The notes under the pieces are model-generated. The model worked only from the letters and a program-made list of their open reading frames with translations, did no database searches and was not told where the DNA came from. Source: Tetradesmus obliquus (taxonomy: Eukaryota > Chlorophyta > Chlorophyceae > Sphaeropleales > Scenedesmaceae). From it: a DNA stretch of 64,000 nt. The stretch spans positions 5,602,501-5,666,500 of the forward strand of contig CP126191.1 in assembly GCA_030272155.1 (NCBI GenBank), written 5' to 3'. Below are positions 31,857-42,302 of this stretch, piece after piece (position 1 is the stretch's first letter; every line of letters starts with the position of its first letter). Made by a program: the position numbers and the translations under genes.

Positions 31857-33194
31857 GGTTTCCAGGTGGGTGGCACGTTGAGGCACAGCAGTATGTCACC
31901 ATCCGCAAACGCCCTGCGCAGGATGTCTGCAGCTGCAGCTGCCTGCGAGCTGCTTGGCTGCCTGCTACTGCCCGCCCAGCTGTTGTCTTCCCCCAAAGCC
32001 TGCAGGTGAACAGGTGCCAGGCAGCCGGTTCAAACCTAGGATGTAACGGCAGGTGCTGAGCCAACTGTTGACAGTGTCGAGAAAATGCAGCAGGCGTTTA
32101 AGCTGCAGCAGGACTGCTGTATGCAAGCGCTGCAGGTATTCCTGCATATAGTGTGCACATGCCATGTATGTTTGGACGTACATGCCATGTGTAATGTACG
32201 CAGCCCAGCAGCACCTAGTCAGGATGCACCTACCCAGCAATCATCAGGGTGCCAGGTGGAGCCGCTGCTGCTGCTGCTGGCTTGCTGCGGCAATGGTAAC
32301 TCCTTGCCAAGTGCCCAACACCCCGCTTCCTGAAGGTCGAGGGCAACAAGCACAACACTGCCTCAACGGCTGAAGTGCTACTGGTGATAGGTTCGCCGTA
32401 AAGGAGGCAAAACACTGCTTTGTGGCGCAAAGATGTTCATGTGCACACTGCCACAACAACAAACAGCAACTGCAAGCAAAAGCAGAGCCAGCTGCCTGTC
32501 AGGTACGCTGCGCCAGGCCCGGTTTGGGTGGCAAGCGTTTGGTGCAGCTGCCAAACACATAACAGCTGCTCTGTCAGCTGCGCGCCTCACCGGAAAGGGG
32601 AAGTGTGCGCGAGGCATGTTGGCTGCTGCTGGCCAGCTGCTGTGCCTGGCTTGCCTCAGGCAGCCCACCACGCGCTGCAGCAGCTGCAGCGTGGCATCCA
32701 CTGCCGGCTGCATGGATGCTGCGGCAGAGGGTGAGGCCAGGCAGCTGGCAACAGCAGGCAGGCCCAGCTGCGCTGCTTGCCGCGCCACTGCCACGGCAGC
32801 ACAGCTGTCAATGTCTGCAGCACCAAGCACCAGCAGGCAGCATTCAAGGCTCAAGGTTGGAGTAGATTGTCTCTGCCTGGCCACAAGCAAACCAGGAAAG
32901 AAAGCAGTCGGCAAGGTCAGGCCTATGGACCTTTGGACCTGACCACAATTGCCCGCTGGAGTTTGCAGCTCCTCAACATACATCTGCTGTGCTGTGTCAA
33001 GCCCACCTGAGCCCAGGGCAGGCCCCCTATGCACGCCCACCACCACCAGCACTGGTGACAGCCCGAGTGCGGCAAGCAAGCCTGCTTTTTGGTCCACAGC
33101 ACACAGCACGCAGTCGGCTGCTGAGGCACCATGCACAGAGTACGTGTGTGGCTCCAGCTGCGGTGTTATCTGCAGCTCTTGATCAAAGCTGTAG

Positions 33195-33240
<46 letters not shown>

Positions 33241-33626
33241 CTGCTGAAGGCTGGACAATGACAGCTTCACATTCCAGCTGCTGTCGAACCTGTGAGATCA
33301 TGAAGCTTGCTGTTAAGATAAAGGAAAATCACCAGCTTCAATGTGTTGCATGGTATGTACGTGTAGGCAGCTTTGGACGTTTGGGAGCCACAAACCTGTT
33401 TGGCCAATGACTGCAGGAACTGGCTGTCTGTGTCGGTGGTGTTTGTGAACACTATACACGGCTGCTGCGATCTGAAAGATCTTGTCTTGACAGCAAACCT
33501 GCTGCACCTGCGAGCGTGTGACCCGTGGATCGTGCGGCCTTGTCGCAACAGCAAAGCCATTCCGTACTTTGGCGCGTGGAGGCTCCCAGTCAAGAACGTT
33601 GCGGGATATGTGTTGTACCAAACCAC
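31307..33626 (-). CDS. SurE-like protein, catalytic metal site lost
   Basis: Four exons join in frame to 476 aa: 33626-33396, 33289-33007, 32814-32591, 31999-31307. The fold signature of SurE 5'/3'-nucleotidase is clear: CIVFTNTTDTDSQFL (family ILLTNDDG), EAVIVQPSAAPG, YSVHGASAADCV (family GTPADCV), LVVVGVHRGPALGSD (family SGINxGxNLG), AAQLGLPAVASCLAS, and ILLCLNVPP (family LNVNxP). The paired Asp of NDDG are Thr-Thr, the SGxS loop is replaced by a poly-Ala run, and the Asn ligand is missing. These are the known divalent-metal ligands, so nucleotidase activity is unlikely (inference). Poly-Ser and poly-Gln runs lie in the C-terminal half, which matches no family I know. Met at 33626 was chosen because it opens the frame; 33563 is an alternative. 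Confidence 0.78.
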
Positions 33627-34738
33627 TCTTTCAATTACAATGAAGCTGTCTCAGAGGGTATCTGCTTCTCGACTTTGGGCTGTCAAGAGCTGACAGCTGA
33701 CACCGCTGTGACCTGAACCACTATGTTTCTCTCACACTGTCCATGCAAACCCCGCATTGCTGTGAAGTTTGTCCCTCTTGAGCTGCCCATCTCTGCCCAA
33801 TGATAACCTTCAAAAGAACACGCATGGGGCTGTGACTACCTTGTCAGACACAAGCACGGCACCCACAGCCGAACTTCTTATCACCGCCGAAAAGATTGCA
33901 CATTATAAGTGCAGCCAAACCTTTCACACACTATCAGTCACTACGTAGCCCACAACAAAAGCATGAGCTCAACATAATGAAATCCAGACAGGAAATACAA
34001 ACAAATCATGACCGTTGCTCTGCCGCCGTCTTATCTGCTGCTACCCTGTCAGCCACCAGCCTCTGCACTAAGCTCTGCAGCCGCTGATCCTGGCCCTGCT
34101 CCTGCTCCCTGCTGCCTGCAGCACCACCAGGGCCATCCGCTGCTGGCCACTGCAACTGCAAGCCTGCTCTACTGCTGCTGCTGCTGCTGCTGCCAAGCTG
34201 CTGCTGCTTTGCTGCTGTTGCTGAGTGTAGGGGCTGCTGCCTGCTGCCTGCTGCTTTGGCATGCCATGATTGGCTGCGCGACTGCTGCTGTGACGGCCAC
34301 TGCAGCACACAGGCACGGCAGCACAGGGGACGCAGCGGCTTCAAGTTCGGAGCAGGTGGCTGGTCACACAGGGAGGTGGCAACAGTGCAGGCAAACTTTG
34401 CAGCTGCCAGCACAAGGTGCTTTTTGAAAACAGCTGATGACGTTCTTGCCAGCGTCAGGACTGCCTTGCCCCATGCAAACAACCGCAGCTGCTGTATGCC
34501 TCCGACGCCAGCAGGCAACCGCAGCCCTCTGCACTCCTCCACCAATCTGCAACCCCAAACATCCTCCTCCGTACTCAGCGTGCTGTTGTAATGATGATAG
34601 GTGTTGGGTGCACCCAGCAGCCACCACATCATGCACCAGCCCCCACACCACAAGCCAACCACATGCGCACTACTGCAGGCTGCTCAGGGAGCACTCTGGG
34701 CGTGACACCCCCCCCCCCCAACACACACACAAACACAC
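33627..34738. other. SurE-like 5' side and unresolved 3' part of the MORN gene
   Basis: 33627-34005 lies upstream of the SurE-like gene with no recognised content. On the minus strand 34662-34006 is open, with an Ala/Gln/Ser-rich C-terminus (ending QSLVQRLVADRVAADKT); it may be the last exon of the MORN gene. Acceptors at about 34580 (giving a different, shorter tail ending at 34364) and at about 34362 (in frame with the long tail) are both possible. Confidence 0.4.
34708..34730. repeat. C12 homopolymer plus (AC)n at an intron start
   Basis: Twelve C followed by AC repeats on the + strand. On the coding (minus) strand the MORN intron begins with GT-repeats and then a run of 12 G, close to the splice donor at 34738. 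Confidence 0.85.
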
Positions 34739-35495
34739 CTGGAAGGAGCGTGCCTGGAAGGCAGCCATGTCAGCCTCCACCGCGCTGTCCAGCGCATCAT
34801 CGCTGCCGCAGGGCATGACGTCACCCACAAACTCGTCCTCAAAGAATTTGCCCTCGCGCGCCGCCATGCTGCCGTCGGGCCGCCTCCAGATGCGGCTGCC
34901 GCAGCCGTGCATCACGCCGCGCGCCCAGTCCCCGCGGTAGATCCTGCATGTGACAAGGCAGGTGGTTCTGTGGGCTGTGTGCAGGGGTGCAGCAGCCAGC
35001 TGCATGGCAGGTGCATCGAGAGGTGTGTGTGCTGGGCCCCAGCAGCTTTAGGGGTGCGCGCCGCCCTGGGTAAGGCTGGCATGCAGCAGCCTGGACAAAG
35101 AGCATGCAATTCAAGCTTGCTGCTGTGTGCTGCACAGGCTGCTGCTGCTGCGCTTGGAGGTGAGCGTCGCCACAGCTATCCAGCACTCACATGCCTGTGC
35201 TCCATACGTAGACACCAGCGCCGTGCATTTCACCGTCTTCAAACATGCCCTCATACCTGCAGGAGCAGCCCGCGATTCCTTGCAAGAGTCAGCACATCAG
35301 CACCATGCTGTGTTGCTGATGGTACAACTGCTGTGGTTTGGCATGGCTGCTTCTGCTTGCAATGGTGCGGCCACAGCTGTCCCTGTTGCTGCTGCTGCTG
35401 CTGCTGCCAGACAGGACATGACCGACCTGTCCTTGTTTGGGAAGGTCAGGATGCCGTGTGAGTGCATCTTGCCGTGCTTGGTGAGGCCAGTGTAC
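34739..35495 (-). CDS. MORN-repeat protein (partial model)
   Basis: Three consecutive exons in phase (35495-35427, 35256-35191, 34943-34739) encode one MORN repeat each: [36 protein letters not shown] and [19 protein letters not shown]. They are followed by [17 protein letters not shown] and an acidic helix ([18 protein letters not shown]). MORN repeats bind lipids or form structural rods at membranes. The MHGCGSR plus EGKFF-DE-VG ending reminds me of the plant plastid-import subunit TIC100, but that is from memory and weak. The 5' exons (probably more MORN repeats beyond 35495) and the 3' exon were not settled, so the gene is longer than given. Confidence 0.72.
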
Positions 35496-36007
35496 CTGCA
35501 ATTCAAAACCCTTGTTCATGCTGGCACCAGGTACTGCACCAGGCATGCGCACAACGCAGCAGCACCCACGTAGTGCCATCACGCCAGGTCAAAGACTGCC
35601 ATGCAAGGCCACCCTGTTCTTGGTCCATGCCGTGCAGTATGCTTGCTGATATGACCGCAGTGGAACCAAGAGAAATGGAGCAACTGGGCCGTAGCACAAA
35701 GTACACATCAGCCAATTTCAACTGTTACCTGGGACATGACTGTCATGTGACAGGGAGCCAAAGCTGTTCCGCACGCCCTACATCGTCCATTTAGGTTTTG
35801 GATGAGACATAAAGCGTTGGTCCGTTAGCCTGCATTGAAGCCACGCGCACAGCACGCATTCGTTCGGCTCCAAACGACCTTCAGCCAGCAGCTTCGCTGT
35901 TGCGTTCTCCACCCCAAAGCATCCAGCAGGTCGGCGATACTGCTGTGGTGTTTAGTCCTTGCCTGTCTGACTTTGCTGTGCTGGTCTTGGGTCCATCCAA
36001 ACACATC
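35496..36007. other. MORN gene 5' side / HAPSTR1-like promoter
   Basis: Region between the last resolved MORN exon and the start of the next gene, which is divergent. It should hold missing MORN 5' exons and both promoters; none was resolved. Confidence 0.35.
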
Positions 36008-36966
36008 ATGGGCAAAAAGAGGAAGTTTGAGCTGGACCTTGACGTCGAGCGCAATATGTACTCTTCCTTTGTAATGGCGGCCAACGCTGTCAGCCAGCTT
36101 TACACACAGGGCGTGCAGCAGCAGCGCCGGGCAGCAGCAGCGGCATCGAGGGCCACCCTGGTGAGCTGTGCTGTGCTGGCCGTCCTTGCAGCGGTCCTGT
36201 TGGCCAGGGATTGAGCTAGACTGCATCTGACGGCTGCCTGCCGCGTTTCTCTGCAGGAGAAGGTGCTGAACTTTGTGCTGCGGGAGAATGCTGGAGGAGA
36301 GCACATATCCAAGGCAGCGCTGGTGCAGTTCCTGCAACACGAGTACGAGGTGGGTGTGCAGCACTTGCAGATAGTTCACTGCAAGTCAGTCTGCTCTCTG
36401 CTGCGATATCAGCTGTGCACTGCTGCTGACCAGCCACGTGATCTGTGCTTCTGCTGCTACGCTTTGCTGCAGAACGCTGATGGCCAGGATGCGCCACCGC
36501 CGCAACCGCAAATGCAGTTCATGCCCTTTGGCCCAGCAGGTGTGTGCAGCTGTATCTTCCCATCACAGGTTCCGGGTTGCACCTGCTTGCATGATGCTGC
36601 ATCAGCTTGCAGGATCGGTGGAACCCATCTTGCATTTGAGCATTACTAGGACCTGGCCAGCCATGACATCAAAGCGCATGCGAAGAGCAGTAGCCACGCC
36701 AGGTACATTTGTAGACGTTCTGCTGCCAATGCTATCATACTGCCTGACCTGTCACGCCTGTGTGTCACTGACCACACCCTCCTCCTGCTGCTTGTGCGCT
36801 ACTGTATGGTGATGCAGCAGCAGCAGCGGCAGCAGCAGCAGGCTCCGATGACAGCCAAGACGTGCAGCAGCCGAAGCAGCCTGGACGTCAATTGTCAGGT
36901 GGCATGGCGGCCAGCCCTGGCTTGCGGGCCCCAGGCAGGATGATGAGCATGGAGGAGCAGCAGCAG

Positions 36967-36998
<32 letters not shown>

Positions 36999-37179
36999 AC
37001 ACCCGCACATGCCGCAGCAGCAGCAGCAGATGCTCCACCTGCAGCAGCAGGAGGCGCAGGCAGCAGATGCAATGCAGGTGCAGCACCATGGCATGATGCA
37101 CATGGCGGCCAGTCCCTTCACGGGCGCGCAAGCAGTGCATGGCATGCAGTTCATGCAGCCAGGCAACGGCATGCAGTGA
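36008..37179 (+). CDS. HAPSTR1/C16orf72 (TAPR1-like) family protein with poly-Gln tail
   Basis: Four exons join to 224 aa: 36008-36160, 36257-36349, 36473-36539, 36818-37179. The N-terminal half has the helical core of this conserved eukaryotic family: MGKKRKFELDLD, then NMYSSFVMAANAVSQLYTQG, and EKVLNFVLRENAGG leading to ALVQFLQHEYE. Plant members have the same pattern of an AANSVSQLYTQA-like helix. In animals HAPSTR1 partners the ubiquitin ligase HUWE1 in stress responses; the algal role is unknown. The C-terminal half is low-complexity, with an Ala run and two CAG-encoded Gln tracts around 36957-37035, then Met/His/Gln-rich sequence. The start Met was chosen because it begins the conserved block; an upstream in-frame Met at 35900 exists. 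Family assignment is from remembered pattern, not a search. Confidence 0.72.
36957..37035 (+). repeat. CAG-rich coding repeat (poly-Gln)
   Basis: Runs of CAG interrupted by CAC, CCG and ATG codons in the last exon of the HAPSTR1-like gene, giving two Gln tracts. Confidence 0.9.
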
Positions 37180-38424
37180 AAGCCACGCTGTGGCACTGTC
37201 AGCCAACAACAGCAGCATTTAGTGCGTTTACGTGGTACAGCATTGTCCCAGCATACGGGCAAGGCCTGTCAGCTAGTACAGCTGTTGTTTCAGTTGGAGC
37301 CTGGAAGTAGCTGTGTAGATCAGTGTGAGTAGAAGACACACATGTTACAGTCCATGTCAGTAGCATAGCTGCATTGTCCGCATTGCCAGCACTGTATCAG
37401 CCTATCCCATGGCTGTTTGTATTTCTATACTGCGTTTTGCTGCGCATCAACTGGCTATGCTTATACTGTCGTGGCTGTATAGGCACTCTGCAGTAGTTCC
37501 TGCAAAGTCTTCACAGTTTGGAATGCTTTTGGGCATTTTTGCACAGCAGCCCGTCGAACGTGTGCAGCAGCGCATACGAACACAAGTGGTGTTTTGGCAT
37601 GTACAACAGCCTTTCTCGTCTGCTTGGGTTGGCCTAAGAGCTCATGGCTGTCATATTCCCAACGCGACTGCATTCAGCAAGACCATGTGTGTGAGCATAC
37701 ATGGCTGCTGCACCAGAGCAGCGCAAGTGCGGTAGTATACGATGAGAGCTGACACAGGTCAACGCACAGCAACGTGCGCACCATTTGCATGTATTGAATG
37801 AGCTTGGTGGTCAGGTGGTGGATGTGGCAGACCATCGTGCATGATGCAGGACCGCTGGTGCAAGCGACTTGAATCTGTTACCCGGCAGGGCCTGCTGGTC
37901 AGATTTTGCCTGTTGAAGATGGTGTAACAGTCCAAGCATGGCCTGACCCTGATGCACAGGAGGCTGGGGCTTGAGGCGGTGGGGTGGTGGAGCGAGAGCT
38001 GAGGTTGCTTCAGCCCTTCCTTGCTTGCACGCATGAAACGTCACGCAGCTGCGCAACAGCATGTTGTGAGAGCGTCACCCGCATGCCAGGCCAATGACGG
38101 TGCCTTGGCATCAGCGGCCTCCTCTACATTAAATTGCTGGCAACAATACTACGCACAAGCCATTAGGGAGACGGGCTGCACTTGTCAACGTCTGTGTGAG
38201 CAGAAGATCAACAGGTGCTTCAACTGTCATGACAAAACGCCCTCTGCAGTTCGTGTCGAGGCAGGCACTAGACGTCAAGCAGTGTACAATCCTGATGCAT
38301 ATCGCACTCGCGTGAAGCTTGGTGTCCAGCGTCGTCTCACGTGTCCTAGTCGTCGAACTCTGGCACTACCAGTACACACCAGCAGCTGGTCACTGAGATC
38401 GCGCCCGCTGGGGCTGCCATACCG
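37180..38424. other. Intergenic between HAPSTR1-like and TMEM120 genes
   Basis: 1.2 kb without a recognised gene. A + strand open frame from 38021 runs into the start of TMEM120 in another frame and looks like chance. TGTAA at 37923-37927 could end the upstream transcript. Confidence 0.4.
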
Positions 38425-40411
38425 ATGTCGAACCCTGCCTCAACGGTGGAGGAGGCCGAGGCGCTGCTGAACCGTTGCAAGGCACTCAGCCATCGTGTCA
38501 GCATCTATGCCAAGAAGCTGGTTGGGGAGCAGGATGCACTGGCAGTAGAGATCAAGTCGCTGCAGGCCAACCTACAGAGCCTACGCAAGGCCAAGTCTGC
38601 AGTGGAGGACAGGCAGGAGCAGCAGCAGATCAGTGAGCTGCTGTCAGAAGCAGCAGCGACCATCAATGGCGTGGGCCCTGGCGGTGACCTGTGAGCATAG
38701 CGGCAGCATCATGCAGCTGGCAGCTGGCCTGCTCTACTCTCTCGCATCATTATCGATGTAGCCTGGCAGAATGCACTTGTGTGTGTGCCCAGCACGTTTT
38801 CCCTCAGCAGTAAACTAACCAGACTGCTGGTCATGCAGTTGCTGCACCCCAAGCCGCTGCCACCCCGTGTAGGGCAATTGCTGCTTCGTATTGCGCAAGC
38901 ACCTGCTGCTGTTGGCAAGCAGTCACAGCCGCACTCTGTGAGCATCCTCTTCTGCACATGGCACATGCACATTATCGCATCAGTCATCCTGCACACGTTA
39001 TCCTGCATCCTGCATCCTGCAACCCCAACAATGCCGCGCCCCGCAGGCGCCGCCTGTGCAACCCCAAGATGCCGCGGCTGCTGTCGCTGCTGCTGGGCGA
39101 CAAGGTGTCGCTGGTGGCGCTGCGCAAGGACCAGGCGGTGGGCATACGCGAGGAGTACCACGCCTTCCGCAACAGGGCCGTGGGCATCATGGGCACCGTG
39201 CCGCTGCTGCTGTACAGCGGCATGAAGCGCGCAGACCACGTGTCGGTGGAGGGCGGCAAGGACAGCATCAGCCTCACGCCCGCGCTGCTGACTGGTGGGT
39301 GGCTGAGAGGGGAGGGGCAGGAGGCAGCGGAGGAGGGGAGTGGCGGTGACGGGGTGGAAGAGGCTGGGGTGTAGGTGCAGCCAGTGCAGCCGGGCGGGAG
39401 GCGCCCAGCTGTTGTCAGCAGTTGTGTGTGGCGTCTGGGGCTGGCGTGCGCACCAAAGCAGCTGGTTAAGGCAAGCGCCATATGATGAGGGTTGTTACTT
39501 TTGCAGCGTTACTTGAGAAGAACTTGTTGTTGTGGAGATCTGGCAGAGCGATGTCAGTGACGGTCTTCCTTGTGCCCTTTCAAGCCAAGCCAAACTGCTA
39601 TTGGACAGCTGACAGAGCCGCCAGAGCAGGTACTGCTGTCTCCGAAATTACCTGCATGCTCATGTTCTACTCGCTGCTGCTGCTCTGCCACTGGCTGATT
39701 GCCTGCCACCTTGCATGCCTGCTGCCTGATGCGCCCCGCAGGCCTGCAGCTGTACTTTGCGTGGCTGTGCTACTTCTACGTGGCCATGGCGCTGCGCGAG
39801 GCGGTGCTGCTGGTCAACGGCAGTCACATCAAGCCCTGGTGGATCGCGCACCACTGGTGGAGCGCGCTGGGCAGCCTGCTCATGCTGGCGCTGCCCATCA
39901 GCAGCCCCAGTGAGTAAGCCAGGGCAGCGGCAGATTGGCAGCGGCAGAAGGACAGCCACAGCAGCAGCAGAGGCGCAGCCAGTGGGCAAGACAGCATATA
40001 TGAGCTGCATCAGCAGCGCAAAGTGTAGGCCTGCCAGCGGTTATGGTGCACTAGAAACTGTCAACAATCACAGGCTGTGGCTGATGGTCACCGCAGCATG
40101 TCATGCACGCAGCTGAGTGTGTAAGCCATAGCACTGCACTGCATGCCGTGTCTATGGGAATGATTGCTGCGGCCCTGATCATGCTCTGTTGTTGCCGCGC
40201 TGCCGCAGCCGTGTACTACTTTGCGGAGTCGTTCATGCTGTGGAGCACCTTCCAGGCGGGCGTGATGCTGGTGCAGAACCGCTACCAGAAGCGGCGCATG
40301 TACACGCGCATCGCGCTGGGCAAGAACAGCGCCATGGACGTGGTGTCAGGGGAGAGCAGCGGCAGCGCGGGGCAGCTGCTGCTGCTGTACCCGCTGCTGT
40401 TCAGTGAGTGA
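38425..40411 (+). CDS. TMEM120: TMEM120-like membrane protein
   Basis: Four exons in phase: 38425-38690, 39047-39294, 39742-39909, 40209-40411 (about 294 aa). Exon 1 is a helical coiled coil (EEAEALLNRCKALSHRV, LQANLQSLRKAKSAVEDR). The family signature follows: LLGDKVSLVAL, KDQAVGIREEYHAFR, the first membrane segment, and REAVLLVNGSHIKPWWIAHH, matching the animal RESILINNGSRIKGWW block. TMEM120 proteins are six-helix membrane proteins of the nuclear envelope/ER that bind coenzyme A and have a fold like fatty-acid elongases; a channel role has been debated. The model ends at FSE plus a stop by reading through a good donor (A|GTGAGT at 40403/40404). Animal relatives continue with a further helix, so a missing last exon or a genuinely short C-terminus is possible. 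Confidence 0.85.
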
Positions 40412-41962
40412 CAGGGCCGAGTTTGGTGGTGAGCATTGGCCTCCTGCTGTTGCTGGCGATCGCGGGTGGTTTGCTGCAGCTGCTGCACCTGCTGTATGGC
40501 TTTTTCTAGCTTGGCCTCCATTTCCCTACACACAACACAGACCATACGTGTGAAAAGGGCTCACACGCATATGATGGTGGCGTGCCAGGTGCACACTCCG
40601 CTGATGAACATACAGGCCGCGGCTAAACGGCAGCTACATCACCATGCTAGTATTACTAGTAGTCGTTTATGAGCCAGCACTTGCTTGAGGGCCGCAGCAT
40701 GCTGCTTCTCCAGCTCTTCTTGCAGCTCCCTGTTCTTGGACTCAATCTCCCTGCTGCTGCGCCTGAGCACATCCATACTGCCGCGCATGCTGCTTGTGCC
40801 GCGCAACAGCAAGTCAATCTGGTGCTGCTGATCAAATAACAGCTCCTGTACCTGCATTACAGCAGTGAAAGTTTGTTGTCGGGCTGTTGCAGATGCTTGT
40901 TTGGGTGAAATACAGCTTGTGGACATGCACAAGCTGGCCTGGAGGCATCCTACGCACGCAGCCTTGTGGGCCAGCTGCTGACAAAACAATTACTGAGTTT
41001 CATTGGCCACATTTGCACCCTGCATGTTCCTATGCTTACCTCTTCTTTTGTTGCCTCGTCCAGTTCATCAGCCTGCAGCTTCTGTAGCGACGTCTCCAGC
41101 CTACTGCGCAGCTGCTCCACAATCTTGGCAGTGCCCTGTTGCAGCAGCAGCAGCACCCCGTCCATAATGGCTGCCTGCCAAGCTTGCTTGTCAAAACAAT
41201 GCATGTAACAATTCGTGGTGACACACAACCCGTTACTAATATCCACACACTCATGTATGGCTGGCTCACCTTGCTGCCAATGGCGCTGACACCGGCAGGG
41301 TAGTAGGCTGCAATGGCTCCCTGCTGCTCACTATCCGATTGAGAGGCTTTCTCTCGCAAACCCAGGTGTTTGTGATTTGCTTCTTCGTCAGCATCCCATT
41401 CCTCCTCCTCAAATTCATCCGCCAGGCCCTGGATGTGCACATGACACAATTCAGCATGCCGGGATACACAACTTTGCCAAGCGCAAATACTCTTTGTGCC
41501 GGACACACCCACAATAACATGTGGAAAATTCATTGTAGTACCACAATTTAACTGCTCTAGCACTCACCAACTCAACAAGCAACTGCCTGTTGCCTGCCTC
41601 TGCTTTGCCTGTTGCTGTAGCTGGCTCCCCTCCAAGCGTCTTCTTGGCAAGCTCAGGGTCGTACTCCTGCACAGTTGTTATTATTGTATTGCTTAGCTTA
41701 AGTGCTTTGCATAAACAAGAAAACGTCCACTGTCTGAGAGTTTGGTTATCCTTGCGCATGCTGCGCCTCTCTTATTTACCGCCAAACGCACACAATCACT
41801 GCCTACCTTTGCCTTCTTGAACACAGGCGGCATGTTTAAGGGAGCTGCAAACTTATCTTTTGCAAATTCTACTAGTGTAGCTGTGGCACTTGCATGTTTC
41901 AAAGTGCCACTGTGTTCATTTGGCGTCAAGGCACTCGACAACAACCTGCCGCACGCCCTCAT
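40282..41962 (-). CDS. Coiled-coil protein of unknown function
   Basis: Exons in phase: 41962-41807, 41666-41568, 41428-41270, 41174-41040, 40851-40657, then a last exon at about 40531 or lower. I do not recognise the family. The N-terminus (MRACGRLLSSALT) is basic and could be organellar. An acidic stretch (DEFEEEEWDADEEA) sits in the middle, and the C-terminal half is long amphipathic helix (VEQLRSRLETSLQKLQ, SREIESKNRELQEELEKQ, EMEAKLEKAIQQVQQL), a clear coiled coil. The last junction was not settled: the donor phase does not match the frame that best continues the heptads. The open frame of the last exon runs to 40282 and so overlaps the last TMEM120 exon on the other strand. Confidence 0.62.
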
Positions 41963-42302
41963 GCTTTCAATACAGAACCAATTAGGTGTTTCACTGTCGT
42001 TGCTGGGTCATGCATGTGTCTGTCACACATGACATGATGACAAGGAGTGAGGTTCAACTCAAGGTTGCTCACGTTCGTGTGAACGTTGACAACCACGTCA
42101 ACGCCTCAATACGTTTTTATCGGTGTCAGTCAGCGTATATCCAGTAGTTTATGTTGGTAGCATCGCACCCCACAAAGTCAAAGCAGCAGCACCGAAGAGC
42201 ACCGTCTGCCTGACTCTATACTGAACACGAGCAGGATCTCCAAAGGGCGCAGCCCCAACAGACAAATTGATGACTTCCATTTCTGGCAGCAGTTAAACAG
42301 TC
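41963..42302. promoter_or_regulatory. Divergent promoter region, coiled-coil gene (-) / dynein (+)
   Basis: 340 bp between divergently oriented genes. It contains the partial palindrome around cacgttcgtgtgaacgttg (42071-42089). Promoter role is inferred from orientation only. Confidence 0.35.

Noticed and set aside
32020-32045. tRNA-like B box (ggttcaaacc)
   Set aside because: No acceptor stem, A box or cloverleaf pairing around it, and it lies in an intron of the SurE-like gene.
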